A stretch of 64,000 nucleotides of DNA. Source: Scylla paramamosain. Its lineage: Eukaryota > Arthropoda > Malacostraca > Decapoda > Portunidae. Where the stretch lies: contig NC_087173.1 in assembly GCF_035594125.1 (NCBI RefSeq), forward strand, positions 13,775,755-13,839,754, in the 5' to 3' direction. The notes beneath the pieces were generated by a model that was given only the letters and a program-made list of their open reading frames with translations, was not told where the DNA came from and searched no databases. Positions 53,617 through 64,000 of the stretch are shown here, piece by piece; position 1 is the first letter of the stretch; each line of letters opens with the position of its first letter. The position numbers and the translations under genes are program-made.

Positions 53617-53944
53617 GTGTGTGTGTGTGTGTGTGTGTGATACAAGGAAGAATAGGAGAATAGAAAAATACGAGAAAAATTAAGAAAATCCAAATAAAAT
53701 GTGGAAGAGGGAAATACACACGTACAAACACACAAAATAAACAAAATAGAATAAGAAATAATAATGTGAATAAAAAGCACGAGAAGAAAAGAAAAGAGAA
53801 AACAGACAAAATATTGCAACGAAGGAAAAAAAAAAAGTCACCGTACAAGAGCGAGTAGCAGTACACCAGGCGGAGGAAGAGAACGGGGAATAACAGAAAA
53901 CGGGAAGGAGAGGGATACTGCAGAAACCCGCTCGCCACGCCACA

Positions 53945-53988
<44 letters not shown>

Positions 53989-54507
53989 TCGCCGCCGCCG
54001 CCGCCGCCGCCGCCGCTCACCACAGCCACAGCCAACTTTCATGTCTCCTTGTTCCGGTTTCCTGTTACAAACCAAAGAAATTTGTGTAATCTCTAACACT
54101 TATAATGGCTTAATTTTCTGTGTTAACAAGAACTATAGTAAATGTTTGAATACGGATCGCAAGAGTTGAAGCTCCTATTATTATATTTGGTAAACAGGTG
54201 GTATACGTATCACAACCATCTAAAAGCGTTCATTCGTTATTGTTGTTGTTCCGTAATCCTCGTCAATAACAAATAACTGACTGCCTAATTATTTCAAGGA
54301 CTTGAAAACTTGCACCGAGACAGCAATGGAGTAAATATACTAGCAGCTTTTGGAAGTGAAACAAGAAATTATAAAGATCTGTGTAATTTATCACACGCAC
54401 GAGTAAGCGATAACAGAAAACTGAAAGGGAATCGACGAGAGGCAGACGCTGACAGAGAAAGAAAGACAGACAAGAGATAGACAAAGATAAACAGAAAGGG
54501 GCGAGGC

Positions 54508-54540
<33 letters not shown>

Positions 54541-55963
54541 GGTGGTGGCGGATGAAAAAAAAAAAAAAGACGCAAAGGTGGGGATCATAACAGAGGGTTA
54601 GTTAAAGAAAAGAGGAAAAGGGAAAGAGAAATATTCAGGGCAGAAGTCGGAAGCGCGAAGAGGATGATGAAAAATATATCAGCGAGACGCACGTCGCGTA
54701 CATTGCCAGTATTCAAGGAACTTTTAACATTAACACGCATCACGTAAATTATAATATTTTTAAACCATGAATCACCAGAAGGACGATTTACGATTAATTA
54801 CGAAATAGTTGGGAGGCAATTCTAGGAGGGAGGGAGGGAGGGAGGGAGGAAGGGAAACGAGGAGGGGGACGAGGAAAGAAAGTAGGGAAGGAAAAGAAGA
54901 GGATGGGGATGGAGGCGTGGAGAAAAAGTAACTAGTTAACGAGTAAAGGAGGAAACACATGAATCAGGGGGAAACGAGGGACTGAATGACCCTTGAAGAG
55001 CTTGTATCCTGTAATAATAATAATAATAATAATTAGTTGTAGTAGTAGTAGTACCACCAGCTAATACCACCAAATTACCATGAAAAGAAGCGATAATGAA
55101 GCCAAGTACATCTAACTTAGCCATCTAACATTCCCTTACTCCCCCTCCCCAGCCTCTCCTCCTTCCACGATGCACAACTCTCCATCCACCAGTGAAGGAA
55201 ATAAATCTCTGAAGAGGGAGGGAGGAAAGGGGAGAGAGAAGTGGTAGACAGGAGACAGCAAACGAACAAGAGAACGAAATTTATCATCTTGACGTTTAGA
55301 GCGGAGGGAGGGAGAAGGAAAACGGTGGAATGCTCCAAGAAACGAACTGACAGCCAAAGAAAGAACAGTGGAGGAGGAGGAAGGAGAGAGGAAAGCAGCA
55401 AGAAGTAACAGAGGCCAGCAGGGGGTAGAGTCTGAGGAAGGAGGCACGGGTGGAGGCAGGGAAGGTGGCAGGGGGCAGGATGGAAAGAAGATGAAGGGTA
55501 ATAATTGTAAACCTATTGGAAAAATTATCAATGTTCACGTGATACTGGGAATACTACCAAATATTTTAAAATCTCACTACTGATGCAGGAACAAATTAAC
55601 TTGAGAAGAGGCAAGAGGGAAGATAGAGAAGTACATAAAGGAGTGGGAGGGTGCAAAACGAGGAACGAGCGAAGGGTGGAGGAAGAGAACAAGTAAACAG
55701 TGAGGGAGGAGGAGAAAATGCCAACGAGTGGAGAAGCGAGGGAGAAAACAAGTAAACTGGTGATGATGGAGGGACGTAAAGAGTCTGAGTACCATTACCA
55801 ACATTTAAAAAAATAAAATAGATATACGTGTATCTTTGAAATATGAAAACAAAACTTACCCATAAAAATCATGAAAACTACATAAAAACTGTTTAAGAAC
55901 TACATCCAACTTGGAAATATGAAACAAAAACTTATCAAACTTATCTATAAACATCATGAAAAC

Positions 55964-56012
<49 letters not shown>

Positions 56013-56062
56013 TGCAACGAGATAAGCAAACTTCCACTGTTTAATACAAGGCTTGAAACTCA

Positions 56063-56440
56063 CCTGAACAAGACGTTGCAATGACACCGGATCGACAGTG
56101 ACAGTGTGGCGTGTGTGTGTCCTTGTTCGTGTGGAGAGGAGTGGTGGAGGACAAGATAAAAGATGAGAACGAGGAGAAAGAAAACTAAAATCGAGAAGCG
56201 TTGAATCAGCAGAAAAAGGAAGAGGAATGTGAGCCCCATCTGCAGATGTAAGGTGAGGAACACAAGGCCGGCGGAGAGGGCGAGGATGATGATAACGATA
56301 ACGATGGAAAGGCAACGAGGAGGAAGAGGGACACGAGGACAAACGTTAAAAAAGACTAAAGGGGGAAAAGAAAGGAGGAGCAGCAGCAGCAGCAGCCAAA
56401 GGAAGCTACACCACCGCTCCTCGCCACCACGACACACACA
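56063..56440 (-). other. Possible fourth relative of the exon-like module
   Basis: The minus strand has a hydrophobic open frame (GLTFLFLFLLIQRFSILVFF and LVLIFYLVLHHSSPHEQG) ending at the same GTGAGTTTCAAG donor context as the modules at 51.0 and 51.57 kb. The coding status is unproven. Confidence 0.3.
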
Positions 56441-57037
56441 CTGAAAAATGGGAAGTCCCTCAGGCTCGACCCTTCATCGCCTCGAGCTCACGTCTCGAAA
56501 CCTAAGAAAGTTCGAACAGCAAAAATAGCAATCCCATCTTTTCTGAAACGTACTCTGACCTGTACCGAAAACCTTGTACTGTGCCTGTACATCAGTCGCA
56601 GTTTAACAGTTTATTAAAGAAAGGTTGGTTACAAAACAGTGCATAGGGGCGCACGAACATAGGTTGGGGATTAATAACACTACAGAAAAAAAAAAAAATA
56701 AATAAATAAAAGCGCTGCAAGAGAACTGGGCACCCAGGCTTGTTATTTTTGTATTGTGGTTTATGAAATGTTACGGGGGATGTTCGTTTTATTTTTGTGT
56801 TATATATAATTGTATATTACAATAGTTAAGTTTTTGTTATTATTAACGACTTAATGATGTGATATGAGGAATATTTATGACTCCATGTTACAGGCTATTG
56901 TAATGTGAAACTTCATTGATGATTTATTACCGATTACCGTTGTATTATTTTGTTAGGATGGGTGAGATGAGCTTATCGCTGCCGATTCCATTAACAAACA
57001 TATGCTGCTGCTGCTGCCACTACTACTACTATTACTG

Positions 57038-57071
<34 letters not shown>

Positions 57072-57101
57072 CGATATTACTAACACCATCATCACCACCA
57101 T

Positions 57102-57136
<35 letters not shown>

Positions 57137-57253
57137 TTACTACTACTACACTACTATTATTATCAATATTACTACCACCACCACCACCACCATCACTACT
57201 ACTACTACTATTACTACTACTACTATTATCAATATTACCATCACCACCACCAT

Positions 57254-57284
<31 letters not shown>

Positions 57285-57294
57285 GGTTCTAGGG

Positions 57295-57415
57295 TGATTC
57301 GTCCCCGGGTGAAATGTCCCGGTTGCTTCATCCCCGGGGTATTCATCCCTGGAGGATTGGAACCCTAGGGTTATTTGTCCCCTAGGGTGATTCGTTCCCT
57401 TGGCTGTATTTTTGT
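57295..57415. repeat. GGGTGATTCGTCCC-type degenerate repeat, possible MULE terminal region
   Basis: Four to five imperfect units of CTAGGGTGATTCGTCCC form with variable spacing, 200 bp upstream of the FLYWCH frame. They could be subterminal repeats of the same transposon. Confidence 0.5.
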
Positions 57416-57458
57416 CGCGTTAGTTACGAAACTCCATTACTACGACAAAATCCGACCA

Positions 57459-57489
<31 letters not shown>

Positions 57490-57614
57490 GATGTTGTGTG
57501 AGTGTGTTGTTCGAATCATGATTTGATACATCAGGTTGTTAGCTTGACTACCGTTCACTGGTTCGGTTTTCTATTTTCACTTTTCAGTACGTGGGCCACC
57601 ACAGTCAGAGCAAC

Positions 57615-58085
57615 ATGCCGCACACAATCCTATCAAGCCGTGGCAGGGAAAAGCTTGTTGATGATCTTAACTTCATCTACGCTGCACAGAAGAAAAACGC
57701 CGATGGAACCAAGCAATACTGGCGATGTGAGGCTACTGCATGCAAGGCTCTTGTTCACACAACAGTAGGGGATGAAACCTTCACTATCGTGAAAGTGCGA
57801 ACGGGCACAATCATTCCACGACTGCTGCGGCTGTGAAGTCGAGGGAGGCCATGGGCGAGCTGAAAGCTGATGCTACTTCTACTCAAGAATGTTCTCGTGC
57901 TTTGGTGGCTAACGTTTTGTCAAAAGTGGATGAACATTCACTGGCTCATGTGCCGTCCACATCTACTACGAGCCGCTACGTGCGGCAGTGACGACAGGAC
58001 GCTCAACAAGCTCCTCCAATTCCCCTGACTCGCACTGGCTATGTTATTCCTGAAGAGTACACCAAGTTAACAGTCGGGAAAGATG
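57615..58085 (+). pseudogene. MULE-type transposon remnant: FLYWCH zinc finger and transposase start
   Basis: The frame from ATG 57615 gives a FLYWCH-type finger (LSSRGREKLV, FIYAAQKKNADGTKQYWRCE, ACKALVHTT). The HNH zinc ligands follow in another frame (NGHNHSTTAA), so there is a frameshift near 57795. Then come a linker, a stop near 57989 and GYVIPEEYTKL, the segment before the transposase core in many MULE proteins. It is cut off at 58085 by a T-rich repeat. FLYWCH fingers bind DNA and are common in Mutator-like transposases. It could alternatively be an exon of a FLYWCH gene, since TTTTCAG precedes it. Confidence 0.65.
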
Positions 58086-58834
58086 TTTTTTATTTCATTT
58101 TTTTCTTTATTCTTCAAGTTTCTTTTTTTTACACACACTATATACATAAATTCAGGAACATATATTCTCTTTTTTTTTTTTCTTTATTTCATCCTCTTGA
58201 ACAAGCTACGGTTTTCACACTTATATACATAATTTTATTATAAGATATTCTTCTTCTTTTTTTTTTTTTTTTTTTATCTTTTTAGCGTTTTTTTATTTAA
58301 TCATTTTCTTCACATATCTTTTTCACATTTCTTCATATTTTCGTTTTCCTTCGTGTAATTTCATTCTCTTGGATGAATCCATCCATAATTGTTACATTTT
58401 TTTTTTCTTTGCATTTTTTTACAAACACGTCCATTGTTTTACATTTGTTTTTCTTGCCGCATGAAAAGCAAGGCTCAAGTTTATGTAGGAAAAAAAGTTA
58501 ATTTATCCTCTCCATCAAATTAACTTTTTTTACACATGCTTCAATAATTTTACTACATTTTTTTTCCTTTTTCTTTTTTGTCCTTTTCAAGTTCCGTTTT
58601 TCCCATTGATATACATAACCTTACTAATTTTTTTATTTTTTTTTTTCTGTTTTATTTTTTTACGTTACGGTTTTCACACACATACATAATTGTATTACAA
58701 TATCTTGTTTTTCTTCTTTATTATTTTTTTTATTCACATTTTCACGTTTTTATTTTTTCATTCTCTTGAAAGATATATTTTTCACATATTTCACATTTTC
58801 TTTTCCTTGTTTTCCCTCTCGGACAAATCCCGCT
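58086..58834. repeat. T-rich duplicated block, copy 1
   Basis: Nearly collinear with 62801-63551, including TACATA(A/T)ATTCAGGAACAT, GAACAAGCTACGGTTTTCAC, CTTGGATGAATCCATCC and CCCTCTCGGACAAATC. No gene is seen. Confidence 0.85.
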
Positions 58835-59439
58835 GTTCACACAAACATCCACATTGCGTATTTATTTCCTTTATTTTTTCACAAATGCATCCATTATTTT
58901 GGTTTATATTTTGTTGGTTTTTCTTTTCCTGTTTTAATTCTTTTTGGGGAACGTTTTTCACACACATATGTAAAATTTTAATACATTATTTTCTTTTTTT
59001 CGTGTTTTTTTTTATTTCACAGAGAAAATGTTCTTCCTGCGTGACAAGCAAGGCTCAGATTCTTCTAGGAAAACACACAATTAATCCTCTTCTTCACGCT
59101 GTCTTTCTTTTTTTTTCATTTATTTCACAGAGAAAATGTTCTTCCTGCGTGACAAGCAAGGCTCAGATTCTTGCAAGAAAACACACAATTCATCTTCTTC
59201 TTCACGCTGTCTTTCTTTTTCACACAGGCATCCTTAATTTTACTGCATATCTTATTGTTTTTATTTTTTCTTTTCTTTTTTGTAATTTTCAGGTTTTGTT
59301 TTCCATACATAATTTTACTACCTTCTCCTTTTTTCCTATTTTTTTTTTTTTTTTTTTTTGTTTTATCCTCTTGATCAAGTTACGCTTTCCACACAAACAT
59401 CGATAATATTATTACAGCACGTATTTTACTTTTTCTTTG

Positions 59440-59473
<34 letters not shown>

Positions 59474-59650
59474 TCTAAGTTACGTTTTTCATTCTTTTTA
59501 ACTTGTGTTATCTTATATTTATTTCTTTTCTTTATTTTTTTCATGATCAAGTTTTTTCTTTCACACATGATATATGCATATTTTTCTTCAACGTTTTTCT
59601 TTCCTTTCATCCTCCTGAGCAAGTTACGGTTTTTATAATTATGCACATAA
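58835..59650. repeat. T-rich diverged repeats
   Basis: Loose repeats of CATCCTCTTGA(A/T)CAAGTTACG followed by TTTTCACACATACATACATA, with long T-runs. Open frames here are hydrophobic composition artefacts. Confidence 0.7.
59021..59225. repeat. Two 108-bp tandem units
   Basis: AGAGAAAATGTTCTTCCTGC at 59021 and 59129, each followed by GTGACAAGCAAGGCTCAG. Related (A/T)GCATGAAAAGCAAGGCTCA modules occur at about 58458, 61650, 62620 and 63176. Confidence 0.85.
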
Positions 59651-59653
59651 TTG

Positions 59654-59755
<102 letters not shown>

Positions 59756-59814
59756 TTTATACTTCACTAAGTACACATGTATGTACTGTGATGTCCAGGT
59801 AACAAAAGCCAAAA

Positions 59815-60125
59815 GACAAGGAGTCCGTGCACCACAACATTTGGTTCTCTTGCGCAACACAAGAGAGCCATGAAAGCAAGGGTGGACTTTGCCGCGGCAC
59901 AGGCAGCGTCACATCTCAGGCCTGGGCACACAGAGAGCAATGTCTACAGCGACACTGGCACACCTGTCTCAGCAAACACTTTGAGACGCCTGCATGTACT
60001 GGATGGCACGATGAAACACCCGCCAAGAGAAAAGTGCGAGGCACGCAGCCAGCAGAGCGAGGGGCAGACGCCGTTTTCTGGAGATGCAGTCATTTGCACT
60101 CTTGCTCACACGTCCTTCACATTCA
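59815..60125 (+). other. GC-richer open region, unassigned
   Basis: An island of mixed composition in otherwise T-rich DNA, with an open frame from ATG 59870 (MKARVDFAAAQAASHLRPGH, then VYSDTGTPVSANTLRRLHVL) to past 60120. I do not recognise it. It could be an exon, a transposon remnant or chance. Confidence 0.3.
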
Positions 60126-60592
60126 TCAACAGCTTTTCGTACTTTTTGTTGTTGTTTATAGATAAATGCTCTATGATCGACACTGACCCTTTTTTTTTTT
60201 CTATCAAAATAAAAAAAAAACATTTAAGAAAATATTTTCATACGAATAAAAAAGTTTTCTAATAATTATTCTAATAAATATTAATTTTACGACGACTTGT
60301 TAAAGAAGTAGTTATTGACAGACCTAGAAAAAATGCTCCCCTGCATGACGAACTACTTCAAACACTGACTGAATTAAAATGTTGAAGAGTTATGTTGCAA
60401 TTAGCAAGACCATCTTCTATTTTACATATTTTTATTTTTCTATTTTTTTCTTTTACATAAATCTGGTTGTAACTCCTCATGAACATGTTTCACGACAGTA
60501 CGCATCTACACAAAAAGTATCATTAAGCTACAGTGATATTTAGTGACGTGAAAACAATACGGGGAAATACCCCAACCTTACACCCACTATTA

Positions 60593-60889
60593 TGGGTCCT
60601 CGTGGCCCAGTGGGTAGAGTGATGGACTTTGGAGTTTTGAGTGAGGGACGCCGGGGTTCAAACCCCACTCAGAACTCACAAGAAACTTCAAGGGCATCCT
60701 CTCCATCGCCACGTGTGGTGTGCCTAACAAGCACACAACACCACGTGGTGATGGAGCTTCGTCACCACGTGGGCCTAACGTGCCTAACAAACACACAATA
60801 GGTGACGGAGCTGCCCACGGGAGGTGAGAGAGCAACACCTCCCTGTGCCTCCCACGGGAGGTGAGAGATGCAAGGGGCAATATGTTATC
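60593..60889 (+). mobile_element. tRNA-derived SINE
   Basis: The head GGGTCCTCGTGGCCCAGTGG has a perfect A box (TGGCCCAGTGG), and GGTTCAAACCC is a perfect B box about 50 bp on. The body contains CCTAACAAGCACACAACACC and repeats of CACGGGAGGTGAGAGA. It ends in an (AAT)n-like tail. Confidence 0.7.
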
Positions 60890-61071
60890 AAATAATAATA
60901 TTATTATTATCATACCCATTAATACTTCTACTACCCATTAATACTTCTACTACCACTACTACTGCTACTACCACTACTGCTACTATGTTTACAAACTCCC
61001 TACCCTAGCTAGAGGTAGGGTAGATGATTTTTCTTTTTTCTTTATATTTTCACATATGAATCCGTTATTTT

Positions 61072-61102
<31 letters not shown>

Positions 61103-61151
61103 TAGTAGTAGAAGTATTATTAATGGGTATAATAATAATAATATTATTATT

Positions 61152-62800
<1,649 letters not shown>

Positions 62801-63551
62801 TTTTTTATTTCATTTTTTTTTATTCTTCAAGTTTCTTTTTTTACACAAACTATATACATATATTCAGGAACATATATTCTCTTTTTTTCTTTTCTTTATT
62901 TCATCCTCTTGAACAAGCTACGGTTTTCACACTTATATACATAATTTTATTATAAAATATTCTTCTTCTTTTTCTTATTTTTTTTTCTTTTTAGCGTTTT
63001 TTTATTTAATGATTTTCTTCACATATCTTTTTGACATTTCTTCGTATTTTCGTTTTCCTTCGTGTAATTTCATTCTCTTGGATGAATCCATCCATAATTG
63101 TTACATTTTTTTTTCAATTTCTTTGCATTTTTTTTTTACAAACACGTCCATTGTTTTACTTTGTTTTTCTTGCCGCATGAAAAGCAAGGCTCAAGTTTAT
63201 GCAGGAAAAAAAGCTAATTTATCCTCTTCATCAAATTAACTTTTTTTTCACACATGCTTCAATAATTTTGAATTTTTTTTTTCCTTTTTTTTTTTTCCTT
63301 TTCAAGTTCCGTTTTTCCCATTGATATACATCATTTTACTATTTTTTTTATTTCCTTTTTTCTGTTTTATTTTTTACGTTACGGTTTTCACACACATACA
63401 TAATTGTATTACAATATCTTATTTTTCTTCTTTATTTTTTACTTTTATTCACATTTTCACGTTTTTAATTTTTCTTTCTCTTGAAAGATATATTTTTAAC
63501 ATTTTTCACATTTTCTTTTCTTTGTTTTTCCCTCTCGGACAAATCACGCTG
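62801..63551. repeat. T-rich duplicated block, copy 2
   Basis: Second copy of the block at 58086-58834 in the same orientation, with scattered changes mainly in T-run length. Confidence 0.85.
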
Positions 63552-63689
63552 CTGCTGTGAGTAAGAATGCGACATGTACCTTAAATCTGAGGAGAGAGAG
63601 AAAAAGACACGTTACAAAAGTGTTGTGGTTTGAGCAGCACAAGAGCAACAAGATGCAAGACTGGTGCACGGAAATAAAGTACACACAGA

Positions 63690-64000
63690 GATAGCGCACC
63701 TAATGAATAGCACTTCTAAATGCACCTTGTCAAACAGTGCTGGGTGGACAGAATGGACACAGGAATCGGGTTGCTAGTGCTGAGTCATTAGGGAGCTATA
63801 AAAGATGAGATAAATGTATGGATGGAGATGATAAGAGATAATGGATTCAAGCTTGAAAAAAAAAAGTTATACTTAAAAAAGGACTGGAAAAAATTGGTTC
63901 TCAAACAGAATGGTGGATGAATGGAAGGGACTCAAGAATCAGGTTGTTAGTGCTGAGTCATTAGGGAGCTTTGAAAGGAAATTAGACACATGAATGGATG
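63690..64000 (+). mobile_element. LINE 3'-tail sequence, partly duplicated, running off the window
   Basis: GTGCTGAGTCATTAGGGAGC occurs twice (about 63779 and 63951) with TTCTCAAACAGAATGGTGGA between. This is the 3' region after the LINE C-terminus. Confidence 0.5.

Larger units (their letters stand above)
53001..57294. other. Mostly repeats and purine-rich sequence; no gene established
   Basis: (AAT)n at 53272-53335, the SINE at 53.44-53.62 kb, (CGT)n/(CGC)n at 53945-54016, (CAGA)n at 54510-54540, (GGGA)n at 54824-54849, (AC)n at 55964-56009, and (ACT)n/(CAC)n arrays at 57021-57285. Confidence 0.55.

Noticed and set aside
58690..59406. 238-codon open frame rich in Phe, Ile and Ser
   Set aside because: It spans T-rich satellite modules and contains the 108-bp tandem duplication; composition artefact.

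Overview
The window looks like nuclear DNA of an arthropod, most likely a decapod crustacean. That is inferred from the short conserved exons in long introns, the very dense (CT)n, (GT)n, (AT)n and (AAT)n microsatellites, and the tRNA-derived SINEs and non-LTR retrotransposons. There is no operon structure and no bacterial or viral genome layout. Everything was read by eye; no database search was run.

From 1 to 7.0 kb there is no convincing gene, only microsatellites and six copies of a roughly 200-240 bp inverted-repeat element (a MITE-like family). From 7.06 to 16.45 kb lies the one well-resolved gene: an 11-exon SLC7-family amino acid transporter (light-chain subunit, LAT/y+LAT type). All splice phases join, giving 502 codons, but codon 447 is an in-frame TAA. 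Its introns hold microsatellites and a LINE tail. A hAT-like MITE follows at 16.9-17.2 kb.

From 17.4 to 27.6 kb there are several broken non-LTR retrotransposons on both strands, a 26-bp minisatellite (20.05-20.40 kb), a 2-kb satellite of 24/28-bp units (22.59-24.55 kb), a 27-bp repeat, and an intact-looking tRNA-His gene (25,061-25,132) whose terminator abuts a truncated LINE. From 28 to 35 kb there is little beyond a perfect 20-bp-arm hairpin (28.8 kb), microsatellites and one cadherin ectodomain exon or fragment (30.54-30.98 kb).

From 35.3 to 48.1 kb is a nested stack of retroelements. A BEL/Pao element on the minus strand is split within its integrase. In the gap sits a plus-strand LINE, in whose 3' part sits a second LINE, in whose 5' leader sits a young LTR element (39,729-44,930). 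That element has near-identical 1.09-kb LTRs and a 994-codon ORF with integrase before reverse transcriptase and RNase H, the unusual domain order of the Gmr1 clade of Ty3/gypsy. No gag or protease is visible.

From 48 to 57 kb there are small repeats, a tandemly duplicated exon-like module on the minus strand (50.6-53.0 kb, with a relative at 56.06 kb) and a SINE inside a (TG)n tract. From 57.3 to 64 kb there is a MULE remnant (FLYWCH zinc finger plus transposase start), then long T-rich repeats with a 0.75-kb duplication, another tRNA-derived SINE, and LINE tails at the edge. Apart from the transporter, the tRNA and the cadherin piece, nearly all recognisable content is mobile or repetitive.
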